Source: Pseudobacter ginsenosidimutans
GTDB lineage: Bacteria > Bacteroidota > Bacteroidia > Chitinophagales > Chitinophagaceae
Direction: 5' to 3'
Assembly: GCF_007970185.1 (NCBI RefSeq)
Contig: NZ_CP042431.1
Span: 3,162,001-3,226,000, forward strand
Length of the DNA stretch: 64,000 bases
Shown here: piece after piece, positions 34,903 to 44,042 of the stretch
How the letters are laid out: each line of letters starts with the position of its first letter
Numbering within the stretch: position 1 is the stretch's first letter
Program-made: the position numbers and the translations under genes
The notes under the pieces: model-generated
Database searches by the model: none
What the model saw: only the letters and a program-made list of their open reading frames with translations
What the model was told of the DNA's origin: nothing

Positions 34903-35955
34903 ATGCCTGATCATTATGTTGCCATAAACTCATTCAATGTGAGAAGAAAAGTTTCACTGAAAGACATCGCCAAACAACTCAATGTATCCACTGCATTGGT
35001 GTCTTATGTGCTGAACGACAAGTTCACAGATCGCATCCATCCGGAAACGGCCAGGAAGATCAAAGCATTGGCAGAAGAGCTGCAATATCATCCGAACCAG
35101 ATCGCCAAGAGCCTGAAGAATAATCAGACACTCACCATTGGGTTGATCATCGCTGATATCTCCAACCTTTTCTATTCTTCCATCGCCCGCGTGATAGAAG
35201 ACGCGGCCAAAGCACATAAATACAATGTGATCTTCGGCAGTGCAGATGAAAAACCGGAAAAATTCCGCGAACTGGTGCAGGTGTTCGAAAGCAGGCAGGT
35301 GGATGGCATCATCCTGGCAGCCCCCGCAGGCAGCGAGGAAATGCTCGACTACCTGAAGAGAAGGAATATTCCGTTTGTGCTGATTGACCGCGACTTCCCT
35401 GACCTGGAACAGATCAATTCCATTACCATCGATAATTACAAAGCTTCATGGAATGTTGTGGCGCATCTGAAAAAGAATGGCTTCAAAAAACCGGCCATGA
35501 TCTCACTGGCTACAGACCTGCACCATCTGCAGGAAAGAAGCAGGGGATTCCGCGAAGCCGCATCCAAACTAATGAACATCAAAACCCCGGCGCTGATTGA
35601 AGAGAGTGAAGAACACCTTTCAGAAAAAATGGAAACAGTTTTACTGAAACTAATGAATGGAAAAGAGAAATACGATGCTGTCTATTTTTCCACCAACAAA
35701 ATTGCTGTGGATGGGCTGGTGGTATTGGCCAGGCATAAAGTGGAAGTGCCAAAAAAGATCGGTGTGGTATGTTTTGATGAAGCGGAAGCCTACAGCATTT
35801 TCAATACCAGCATCACCTATGTAAAGCAGCCACTGGCCGATATCGGCGGGCAGGCAGTTGAACTCCTGCTGAAAAAGATGAAACAGGACGGGCCAGCCAA
35901 ACGCATCGTGCTGAACACTTCACTGATAGAAGGAAACTCAAGTTTACTTAAATGA
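34903..35955 (+). CDS. LacI/GalR-family transcriptional regulator
   Basis: A 350-residue DNA-binding repressor or activator. The helix-turn-helix is at ~18-45 (SLKDIAKQLNVSTALVSYVL), the hinge helix at PNQIAKSLKN, and a periplasmic-binding-protein-like sensor domain from ~75 (LTIGLIIADISNLFYSSIAR) to the end. Sensor landmarks are VDGIILAAPAG, FVLIDRDFP and IGVVCFDEAEAY. It heads the 11-gene operon with 46 bases before SusC. Two CG-centred palindromes in front of it and in front of the upstream GDPD are its likely binding sites. The effector is probably the imported sugar or polyol. Confidence 0.93.
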   Translation: MPDHYVAINSFNVRRKVSLKDIAKQLNVSTALVSYVLNDKFTDRIHPETARKIKALAEELQYHPNQIAKSLKNNQTLTIGLIIADISNLFYSSIARVIEDAAKAHKYNVIFGSADEKPEKFRELVQVFESRQVDGIILAAPAGSEEMLDYLKRRNIPFVLIDRDFPDLEQINSITIDNYKASWNVVAHLKKNGFKKPAMISLATDLHHLQERSRGFREAASKLMNIKTPALIEESEEHLSEKMETVLLKLMNGKEKYDAVYFSTNKIAVDGLVVLARHKVEVPKKIGVVCFDEAEAYSIFNTSITYVKQPLADIGGQAVELLLKKMKQDGPAKRIVLNTSLIEGNSSLLK

Positions 35956-36001
35956 TAAATGATGAAAAACATTTCTAAAAATTTTACCCCCACCATTCGT
36001 T

Positions 36002-39000
36002 ATGAAAAGTAAAAGAAATACAATCCTGCAGGCCGGCTCATGCAGCGCCCTGCTATTGATATTGCTTTGCCATAAAGCAATTGGCGCAGCACCACCTGCT
36101 GCTGCATTCGAAATGCACCTGAACGATATTACGTCCGTACTCTATGAAAGCCCTTTCCAGCAACAACAAATATCCGGTGTTGTGGCAGATGCAGACGGAA
36201 AGGGAATACCCAATGTTACCATTTACTTCAAAAGCAATCCGCAGAAACAATTCATGGCGGATGCCGATGGCGTTTTCAAAGCAACTCTGCCGCAGGAAAA
36301 TGATGTGTTGATTTTTGAATCGGTTGGCTATATGAAGAAAGAAGTAAAAGTATCTGCATCCTCCCAGAACATCAAGGTTACCATGGAGAAGAAAGACAAG
36401 TCCATGGACGAAGTGGTGGTGATCGGTTACGGAACACAGGAACGCAAGAAAGTGACTTCTTCCGTTGCCAAACTCGATGGAAAGAAACTGGAAAGTCTTC
36501 CCGTGAACTCCCTCGGTGATGGATTGAAAGGCAAGATCGCTGGTCTTCGTGTATACACTACCGATAACCAGCCGGGAGAGAATCCTACTTTCCGCATCCG
36601 CGGTGGTTCCTCCATCAATAACAGTGATGCCCCCATCATTGTGGTGGATGGAGTGGTGAGAGATCTTTCTGGGATTAATCCTAACGACATTGAATCTGTA
36701 GAAGTATTGAAAGATGCCGCCGCCGCCGCGATCTATGGAGCCCGCGCTTCCAATGGTATCGTGATGGTGACCACTAAGAAAGGATCCAATAAAAAGCCAA
36801 CGATCCTCTTTGAAGCCAGCGGAGCAGAGCAATCCCCTGCACAGGCCTTCGATCTGATGAATGCAAGAGACTATCTCTCTTATATGCGTCCTGCCATCAA
36901 GGAAGGTAAATTCCCTGCCAGGAATTTCTCCAATGGATTCTCGGCCAGCTCTTCCAATTTAGAAACTTCCATGTGGACGCCCCGCTACCTCGCCGATGGT
37001 GAAGCCGTTCCCGATGGCTGGCAGAACATGATCGATCCCATCGATCCAACCAAAACACTCATCTTCCAGGATGTGGATTATCAGAAGCGTTTCTTCCGCA
37101 ATTCTCAATGGCAGAACTATTATGTAGGTGTGAACGGTGGAACTGACGGTGTGAGATACTCGGCTTCTGCAGGCTACGTGAAAGATGGCGGTATCGGCAT
37201 CAACACTGCGTATGACCGTTTCACTATGCGCGGACTGATTGATTTCAAGATCACCGATAAACTCACTTTCACCGGTAACTATGATATGGCGCGCACCAAT
37301 ATGGATGATTATCCGGATAACAAGCGCGATGTGGTACAAAGAGGTTTGTCTACTCCCGCAACACACAGACTCTACAATACTGCAACAGGACTTCCTGAAA
37401 AAGGTTACAACGCTGCAACGCCTGCTCCTGACTGGTACGAGTATTACTACGACAGAGGCCAGGTAACAAAAAGGAATACCGTTGCCGGTAAACTGAAATA
37501 CGATTTCAGCAAGGACCTTTCCTTTACCACCATGCTGACCAATTTCAACCGCCATACACGCGCCAGCAGTTTTATCAAGGCGAATGAATACAATGGACTT
37601 CGCAATACTACTGAGTCTTTCAGCGAAACACAGAGACTCAACTGGCAGGCTTATGGTAATTACAAAAAATCAATCGGTGAACATGATTTCGATGTAACGC
37701 TGGGTACGGAATACATGCGGGATGACCTTAATGGTTTCAACGCTTCTGTTACCGGCGCATCTACCGATAATGTACCCACGCTAACAGCAGGCGCTATCGC
37801 AGGCAACCCTACCAGCACAAAGACCCGTGAAGTATTGATCAGCTATTTCGGTCGTGTTAACTATAGCTATCTGGACAGGTACCTGCTAGGTTTCACCATG
37901 CGTACCGATGGTTCTTCCAAATTCGGCAAGAACAATAAATGGGGCTACTTCCCCGGCGCTTCTGCGGGCTGGATCGTATCTGAAGAAAAGTTCTGGAAAG
38001 CTTCAGATTGGTTCAGCAACCTGAAAGTACGTGCCAGCTATGGTCTTACCGGAAACAATGCCATCGGCCTCTTCGATGTGGGCGGCGCATACAGCACCAG
38101 CGGCAAATACAATAACAATGCATCTATTACCACCTCTGTTCTCGGTAACCCTGATCTGAGATGGGAAAGTACCAGGCAGTTGGATATCGGTGTGAATGCA
38201 GGTTTCCTCAACAACAGGATCCAGTTCAGTGTGGATTATTTCAACAAGGTTACACATGATCTCCTGTTCGATGTTCCCCTTCCCAATACTGCCGGTTATG
38301 CCAACGTGCAAAAGAATATTGGAAAAGTGAAATTCTATGGCCTCGATCTTCAGATCTCGTCTACCAATATCCGAAACAAGAATTTCAGCTGGACAACAGA
38401 TTTCACCTACAGCTATATCATGAACAAAGTGCTGGAACTGCCAGACAATGGCAGGGCTGGCAATCGCATCGGTGGTATTCTTCTGCCCGATGGCTCAGGC
38501 TTTGGTGGCATCGCAGAAGGTGAAAGGCTTTACCGCATCTATGGTTATGTAACCAACGGCATCCTTGAAACACAGGCTGCAGCCAATGCTGCCATGTATG
38601 ATGCCAACTCGAATGGTTTTAGCCCAATCGATGGGAAAACTATAGCTGGTCGTAAGAACGTAGGTGATTATGAATGGCTGAACAGGCCCGGAAGCTCCCT
38701 GCGCAACGGAGAAGATCAGATCAACTCTGAAGACCAGTTCCTCCTGGGGTATACCATTCCGCATACAACTGGTGGTATCACCAATACCTTCACCTATAGG
38801 AATTTTACCCTGAATGTATTCATGGATTATGCACTCGGTCATACCGTGCAGAACTATCTCCAGGAAAGATATTTCATGGGCACTTTCAACTACAATTACA
38901 ACCTCACCAATGAAGTGAAGAAAGCCTGGACCAAACCCGGCGACGATACGAAGTATGCCAAATTCTTCGCGAACGATGCAGACGACGGTAGCAGGAACTA

Positions 39001-39265
39001 TTCAAGGGTACAGAATGTATTCAGCGAAAAAGGAGATTTCCTCTGCCTGCGTGAAGTAACACTGGCTTATAATCTTCCTGTTTCCCTGCTCGAAAAAACA
39101 AAGATCAAAAACCTGACAGTGTATGTGTCCGGCAACAACCTTTACTACTTCACAGCAGTGAACGGTGTGTCTCCCGAAAGAGGAACAGGATCAACCTACG
39201 ATACTGATTATAACCCTTACCCTGCTACGAGAAGAATGGCGGCAGGCATCAAACTCACTTTGTAA
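36002..39265 (+). CDS. SusC/RagA-family TonB-dependent transporter of the GDPD operon
   Basis: A 1087-residue SusC-like channel. After the signal region (ALLLILLCHKAIGA) there is a carboxypeptidase-regulatory-like domain at ~55-130 (QQISGVVADADGKGIPNVTI), then the TonB-box region MDEVVVIGYGTQERKKVTSS. Plug signatures are DAPIIVVDGVVRD and VEVLKDAAAAAIYGARASNG, and the barrel ends in RRMAAGIKLTL. There is no STN domain, consistent with control by the LacI regulator rather than by ECF sigma/FecR. Its SusD partner follows after 18 bases. The neighbours suggest it imports a phosphodiester-containing sugar or polyol polymer. Confidence 0.95.
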   Translation: MKSKRNTILQAGSCSALLLILLCHKAIGAAPPAAAFEMHLNDITSVLYESPFQQQQISGVVADADGKGIPNVTIYFKSNPQKQFMADADGVFKATLPQENDVLIFESVGYMKKEVKVSASSQNIKVTMEKKDKSMDEVVVIGYGTQERKKVTSSVAKLDGKKLESLPVNSLGDGLKGKIAGLRVYTTDNQPGENPTFRIRGGSSINNSDAPIIVVDGVVRDLSGINPNDIESVEVLKDAAAAAIYGARASNGIVMVTTKKGSNKKPTILFEASGAEQSPAQAFDLMNARDYLSYMRPAIKEGKFPARNFSNGFSASSSNLETSMWTPRYLADGEAVPDGWQNMIDPIDPTKTLIFQDVDYQKRFFRNSQWQNYYVGVNGGTDGVRYSASAGYVKDGGIGINTAYDRFTMRGLIDFKITDKLTFTGNYDMARTNMDDYPDNKRDVVQRGLSTPATHRLYNTATGLPEKGYNAATPAPDWYEYYYDRGQVTKRNTVAGKLKYDFSKDLSFTTMLTNFNRHTRASSFIKANEYNGLRNTTESFSETQRLNWQAYGNYKKSIGEHDFDVTLGTEYMRDDLNGFNASVTGASTDNVPTLTAGAIAGNPTSTKTREVLISYFGRVNYSYLDRYLLGFTMRTDGSSKFGKNNKWGYFPGASAGWIVSEEKFWKASDWFSNLKVRASYGLTGNNAIGLFDVGGAYSTSGKYNNNASITTSVLGNPDLRWESTRQLDIGVNAGFLNNRIQFSVDYFNKVTHDLLFDVPLPNTAGYANVQKNIGKVKFYGLDLQISSTNIRNKNFSWTTDFTYSYIMNKVLELPDNGRAGNRIGGILLPDGSGFGGIAEGERLYRIYGYVTNGILETQAAANAAMYDANSNGFSPIDGKTIAGRKNVGDYEWLNRPGSSLRNGEDQINSEDQFLLGYTIPHTTGGITNTFTYRNFTLNVFMDYALGHTVQNYLQERYFMGTFNYNYNLTNEVKKAWTKPGDDTKYAKFFANDADDGSRNYSRVQNVFSEKGDFLCLREVTLAYNLPVSLLEKTKIKNLTVYVSGNNLYYFTAVNGVSPERGTGSTYDTDYNPYPATRRMAAGIKLTL

Positions 39266-39283
39266 TCAATTAAAGAAAGCGCA

Positions 39284-40747
39284 ATGAAATCTAAATATTT
39301 TTTACCAGTGTTGGCTGCCCTGATGCTCACGGCATGTCATAAGGACCTGGACGTTATTCAAACAGATCAGATCACGGCATCGGGCATGTGGAAGTCTGAA
39401 GGCGATGCCAATTCCGCTATGTTCGGATCACATCAATTACTGAGAGCTGCATTCAGCCAGGGGCTTGTGTATTGGGGCGAATACCGTACCGGCCTCTGGG
39501 GACCAGGCAATCACAAGGGATTGTCGCAGACACCAAGAGACCAGGTATATCAAAGCTCCATGCCCAATACGCATGACTATGCAGATTGGGAGAATATTTA
39601 CAAGGTTATCAATAATGCAAATCTGCTGCTTAAATACACACCCAATATTTCTTTCGCCAATGCAGACAAGAAGAAGGAAGTACTGGCGAATGGTTACTTC
39701 GTGAGAGCGGTTTGTTATTACTGGATCGCCAGGATCTGGGGCAATGCACCGCTTGTACTCGAGGCGGTTGAGTCTCCTTCGCAGGAGCTGCTTCCACAAC
39801 GTTCATCTGTAACCGATATCCTGGCACAGGTTGAACAGGATATCGATGCTGCCCTGAGCAATATGCCTGCCTCTGTTACTGCAAAGAAGACTGCTTCACT
39901 GGCTTCCTTGAATATGTTGAAAGCAGACTTTTCCCTTTGGATGTACAAAGTGAAAAATGCAGGCAATACTTATCTCGATAAAGCTGAAACGGCTGTTGCG
40001 GCAGTATTGGGAAATTCAGCGCTCGGACTGGAAACAAATTATGCATCCATTTTCGCAACTGCATCTGAATCCGGTAAGGAAGTGATCTATTCCTGGAATT
40101 ATGCACAGGATGAATACACCGGCGGTTATGCAGCCGATTACCAGTTCAACTCTGCTACTGTTACTCCTGCGTATCATTTCAATCCTGTTGCAGTAGGTGG
40201 CAATCAGCAATGGTGTTTCTATACAGATGACTATGTAAATGTACTCACACAGAATGCTGCTGATACAAGACTTGCTACCAACTACCAGGTATTCTTCGAT
40301 AACCAGATGAACCAGACCTTCCACTGGACGAATAAATACAAGGGAACCTGGCTGAACAAGACTTTGATTCTTGATGCAGATATCATTCTTTATCGTCTTG
40401 CAGATGCCTATATGTTCAATGCTGAGATCAAGTACTACAGGAACGACGCCACCGGTGCGGTACAGGAAGTGAACAAGCTGGTAAAACGTGCATATGGCGT
40501 GGATGCTTATTATTCCACTTCTTCCACATTGCCACAGGCGCATGATATCATCGTGAAAGAGAGGATGCGTGAGTTCCCGGCAGAAGGAAAACTCTGGTGG
40601 GATTTCATCAGGCTCGGCGTTGCGTTCGATTGGAACAGCTTCCTCGCTGCCAAACAGAACCAGCAGAATATCCTGCTCTGGCCCATCAGTGATAATTCCA
40701 TCAATGATAACCCAAATCTCGGAGGACAAACACCGGGCTGGCAGTAA
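39284..40747 (+). CDS. SusD/RagB-family lipoprotein of the GDPD operon
   Basis: A 487-residue surface lipoprotein (lipobox LTAC, then HKDLD). SusD features include VLANGYFVRAVCYYWIARIW (~128-147), the C-terminal DIILYRLADAYMFNAEIKYY, and IVKERMREFPAEGKLWWDFI. It pairs with the preceding SusC and is followed after 32 bases by the BACON/FGE-like lipoprotein, which may be a second surface-exposed binding protein. Confidence 0.94.
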   Translation: MKSKYFLPVLAALMLTACHKDLDVIQTDQITASGMWKSEGDANSAMFGSHQLLRAAFSQGLVYWGEYRTGLWGPGNHKGLSQTPRDQVYQSSMPNTHDYADWENIYKVINNANLLLKYTPNISFANADKKKEVLANGYFVRAVCYYWIARIWGNAPLVLEAVESPSQELLPQRSSVTDILAQVEQDIDAALSNMPASVTAKKTASLASLNMLKADFSLWMYKVKNAGNTYLDKAETAVAAVLGNSALGLETNYASIFATASESGKEVIYSWNYAQDEYTGGYAADYQFNSATVTPAYHFNPVAVGGNQQWCFYTDDYVNVLTQNAADTRLATNYQVFFDNQMNQTFHWTNKYKGTWLNKTLILDADIILYRLADAYMFNAEIKYYRNDATGAVQEVNKLVKRAYGVDAYYSTSSTLPQAHDIIVKERMREFPAEGKLWWDFIRLGVAFDWNSFLAAKQNQQNILLWPISDNSINDNPNLGGQTPGWQ

Positions 40748-40779
40748 ACTCTTTATTTCAAACAACGATCTTTCTAATC

Positions 40780-42204
40780 ATGAAACATATTTTCAAATAT
40801 TGCCTGGCTGTTTCGTTGCTGGTAACGGCAATGCTGGTCAATCACTCCTGCAACAAAGTAGACGCATCAGATGAATACGGGGATTTTTTACAACCCGATC
40901 GTATCGGTCTGCTGAATACCAGCGTGAATCTGAATGTACAGGGTGAAGGAGCACAAAATATCATAGCTATTACCGGCCCCCATTCCGGTTGGACGGTCAC
41001 TTCTTCCGAAAGCTGGCTCACCGTTGAAAAAGGAACAACCTCAGAAAATGGAAAAGAGGAACCGGTGGTTAAGCTCTCCGCTGCTACCAATACAGGTTAT
41101 TCCAGGAAGGCCACAGTAACCATTAAACTGGAAGGAACAGAAAAAGAAGTTACCAAAACCTTTACCGTTACACAGGCTTCTGCATTGCCCGAGCCCGCAG
41201 TGAGCCTGCCGGCCACCACCTTGAATTTTACAGCAACTGCTGAAAATAAAACAGTCACCCTTACCACCAATCAAACCGAATGGACAGCAACCAGTGATGC
41301 TACCTGGTTCACTATTTCAAAAAATGGAAAAGACCTGATCATCGCCGTTACTGCCAATACCGGCAATGCACCACGCGAAGCAGTGGTGAATATCGTAGCA
41401 GGCGTAGCGCCCAATACAGCCAAGGCCACCTTGCGTGTAGTACAGGCGAAGGCCGATGATATAAACAATATCACCGTGAGCGGCATCGAGCTGGTGAGAG
41501 TGGAAGCAGGTACATTCAAAATGGGCGCCCAGAATACTGATGCTACTGCCGCCAATTATGGTGTGATCGCAACGGGTTCAGGATATGCCGCCAACCAGGG
41601 ACCAATTCATAACGTGACGCTCTCTGAATTTTATATCGGAAAGTATTTGATCACACAGGCGCAGTGGGTAGATGTGATGGGCACCAATCCTTCAAAGAAC
41701 ATTGGCAACAACAATCCGGTGGAATATGTGAACTGGACCATGGCTGCCGATTTCGTGGCTAAGCTCAGTCTGAAGACCGGCAAAACCTTCCGCCTTCCAA
41801 CAGAAGCTGAGTGGGAGTACGCAGCGAGAGGCGGTAAAAACAGCAATGGCTATGTTTTCTCCGGTGGCAATGCCAGTGCGGTGGTAGCCAATTTTGTTGC
41901 GAATACTGCTGACCGTGATAATAGTAGAACCACACCCGGCGGAACCTTCCTGCCTAATGAGCTCGGCATCTATGATATGAGCGGAAACCTCTATCAGTGG
42001 TGCAGTGATTATTTCGCAGCTTATACTGCGGATGACCAGGTGAACCCCACTGGCCCTGCTACCGGCACCAACAAGGTGATGAGGGGCGGAAGCTGGTGGC
42101 ACCTGCAAACCACCGTGTATTATCGCGGCAACAATACAGTTACCTATACCGGAACCCATGCCAATGCTGGTCTTACCGGATTACGTGTTGTATATGTACC
42201 ATAA
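40780..42204 (+). CDS. Lipoprotein with two BACON domains and an FGE/sulfatase-modifying-factor-like domain
   Basis: A 474-residue lipoprotein (NHSC lipobox). Two BACON-type beta-sandwich domains lie at ~45-130 (SGWTVTSSESWLTVEKG) and ~140-225 (TEWTATSDATWFTISKNG); such domains often bind carbohydrate or act as spacers on surface proteins. A C-terminal FGE-sulfatase-like (C-lectin fold) domain spans ~235-474, with LVRVEAGTFKMGAQ, FRLPTEAEWEYAARGG, MSGNLYQWCSDYF and VMRGGSWW. The Cys pair of true formylglycine-generating enzymes is absent in the segment after RGGSWW, so it is probably a binding rather than a sulfatase-activating protein. No sulfatase is encoded nearby. It lies in the SusC/D operon as a likely surface accessory. 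Confidence 0.85.
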   Translation: MKHIFKYCLAVSLLVTAMLVNHSCNKVDASDEYGDFLQPDRIGLLNTSVNLNVQGEGAQNIIAITGPHSGWTVTSSESWLTVEKGTTSENGKEEPVVKLSAATNTGYSRKATVTIKLEGTEKEVTKTFTVTQASALPEPAVSLPATTLNFTATAENKTVTLTTNQTEWTATSDATWFTISKNGKDLIIAVTANTGNAPREAVVNIVAGVAPNTAKATLRVVQAKADDINNITVSGIELVRVEAGTFKMGAQNTDATAANYGVIATGSGYAANQGPIHNVTLSEFYIGKYLITQAQWVDVMGTNPSKNIGNNNPVEYVNWTMAADFVAKLSLKTGKTFRLPTEAEWEYAARGGKNSNGYVFSGGNASAVVANFVANTADRDNSRTTPGGTFLPNELGIYDMSGNLYQWCSDYFAAYTADDQVNPTGPATGTNKVMRGGSWWHLQTTVYYRGNNTVTYTGTHANAGLTGLRVVYVP

Positions 42205-42207
42205 AAA

Positions 42208-43002
42208 ATGAACATGAAACACATACAATTATTGTTGATAGCCTGCATCATTGGGATGCAGGCTTTTGCGCAATTCAATTTCAACGGTATTGTGGCGCAT
42301 CGTTGTGGTATTTACAATGATCCTGCTAAACCTGAGAACTCCATAGCTGCCTTGCAGGAAGCGATGAAGCTTGACTGTTATGCTGCCGAAATGGATGTGC
42401 ATCTTACCAGGGATCATGTGCCCATCGTTTTGCATGATCATGATATAGAAGGACTGGACGTTGAGAAAACAGATTTCAAAGACCTCGGAAAAGTTCGTCT
42501 GTCAAATGGCGAGCTGATTCCAACGCTGGACCAGTTCATCAAAGCTACATTGCAGCATCCGCGGATCAAGCTCTGGCTTGATCTCAAAAGGTCCAGGGTC
42601 AGCAAAGCGCGGGATGTATTGCTGGCTGAGTTTGTGGCCGATGTGATCGATGCCAATCACGCAGCGGGCAGGATGGAAGCCATCACGCCTTCCTTCGATG
42701 CGCTGATGAAATTGAAAATGCGGGTACCTGCCATGAAACTTCATTATATTGGTACCGATAAAACCCCTGAAACCCTCCGCTACCTGGGCATCGACGGTGT
42801 GAACCTGCAATATCAACGCTACGAAAAAGAATACAACAGGAACGAAGCCCGGGAACAGGGATTGCTGGTAGGTGCTTATGTGATAGACGATCCCGCAGAA
42901 ATGAAACATCAGCTTGATCTTGGCGTGAGCTTTATCACCACCAACAAACCGGCCCTGCTCAAAGAATTGCTGAAAACCTATAAAAACTCACCGGCTAAAT
43001 GA
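42208..43002 (+). CDS. Glycerophosphodiester phosphodiesterase-family protein (second of three)
   Basis: A 264-residue GDPD-family protein with a cleavable signal peptide ending GMQAFAQ, so probably periplasmic. Motifs: IVAHRCGI (Cys where most have Gly or Ala), KPENSIAAL, AAEMDVHLTRD and VLHDHD. The third metal motif reads LWLDLKR, again Asp in place of Glu. It is shorter than the other two. It starts 3 bases after the BACON/FGE gene, and its end overlaps the next start by 4 bases (ATGA), so it is translationally coupled to the sugar-binding lipoprotein. That supports a link between cleavage and import of the product. Confidence 0.9.
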   Translation: MNMKHIQLLLIACIIGMQAFAQFNFNGIVAHRCGIYNDPAKPENSIAALQEAMKLDCYAAEMDVHLTRDHVPIVLHDHDIEGLDVEKTDFKDLGKVRLSNGELIPTLDQFIKATLQHPRIKLWLDLKRSRVSKARDVLLAEFVADVIDANHAAGRMEAITPSFDALMKLKMRVPAMKLHYIGTDKTPETLRYLGIDGVNLQYQRYEKEYNRNEAREQGLLVGAYVIDDPAEMKHQLDLGVSFITTNKPALLKELLKTYKNSPAK

Positions 43003-44021
43003 AATCAACATTGAAACTGACGATGCTCGTGGCGATTGTATCGCTGCTGTTTGGATGCATTCCAAAGAACAAACAGCAGGCTGCCGATTCAAAAACTAGC
43101 GCTAATGGATATGCGAGTGCTGCTGATCTTTCCTCATTCACAGTGGGCTATTGCACACCAACACTGGATGCTCCATTTTATGTGGCGTTGGAAAGAGCGG
43201 TAAAGGAAAAAGTGGAAAGTTATGGGATGAAATACCTCTCCACTGATGGGCAGGCTGATATCGCTAAACAGGTGATGGCTGTGGAAGACCTGCTCACCAA
43301 AGGAGTGAATGTGCTTATCATCAATCCAATCGATCCCAAAGCCCTGGTGCCCGTAGTGAAAGCTGCCAAACAACAGGGCGTGATGGTATTTGTGCTGGAC
43401 AGCTATATCGATGATGAAGCGCCCTATGAAGCTGCCGTGTTTGCCGACAATGAAAAGAACGGAGAGATCCTGGGCGAATGGGTAGTGCAGAATTTCACGC
43501 AGAAAGAAATGAATATCGCCATCATCAGCGGCAACCAGGGCAATCCTGTTGGCCGTGAAAAAAGATTGGGTTTCATCAAAGGCATTGCCGATGCGCAATT
43601 GCATGCAAGCAGCAAAGCCAGTATCAAAGTAGTGGCGCAGGGCTGGGGAGCCTGGAACAATAACGGAGGATTGAAAGCAATGGAAGATATCCTGGTGGCG
43701 CATCCTTACGTGAATCTTTTGTTGGCGGAGAACGATGCCATGGCCATGGGAGCGCTCAAAGCGATTCGCGAAATGGGCATGCAGGATAAGATCACCATCC
43801 TTGGATACGATGCACAGAAAGAAGCTTTGCAGCTGATCAAATCAGGACAATATGCCGCTACTGCTCAGAACAGTCCTTCCATCCTTGGCAGTACCATGGT
43901 GGAAGTAGTGGCGCGCAGACTGAATAAAGACGAAACGCTGAAGCGTATCAACTATACGCCTTCTGTACTGATCGACAAATCCAATGTTGACCGCTTCTAC
44001 AACGTGAACGCATTATTTTGA
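42999..44021 (+). CDS. Sugar/polyol ABC transporter substrate-binding lipoprotein (RbsB-like)
   Basis: A 340-residue type-1 periplasmic binding protein, the ligand receptor of a CUT2-type importer. Lipobox LFGC (then IPKNK) predicts attachment to the membrane. Family landmarks are FTVGYCTPTLDAPFYVALER, GVNVLIINPIDPKALVPVVK, NIAIISGNQGNPVGREKR and NLLLAENDAMAMGALKAIRE. CUT2 binding proteins take monosaccharides or sugar alcohols (ribose, galactose, inositol, xylitol), which fits the polyol dehydrogenase downstream. It is followed by the ATPase after 21 bases. Confidence 0.93.
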   Translation: MKSTLKLTMLVAIVSLLFGCIPKNKQQAADSKTSANGYASAADLSSFTVGYCTPTLDAPFYVALERAVKEKVESYGMKYLSTDGQADIAKQVMAVEDLLTKGVNVLIINPIDPKALVPVVKAAKQQGVMVFVLDSYIDDEAPYEAAVFADNEKNGEILGEWVVQNFTQKEMNIAIISGNQGNPVGREKRLGFIKGIADAQLHASSKASIKVVAQGWGAWNNNGGLKAMEDILVAHPYVNLLLAENDAMAMGALKAIREMGMQDKITILGYDAQKEALQLIKSGQYAATAQNSPSILGSTMVEVVARRLNKDETLKRINYTPSVLIDKSNVDRFYNVNALF

Positions 44022-44042
44022 TACAACCTGAATCTTGCTGCT

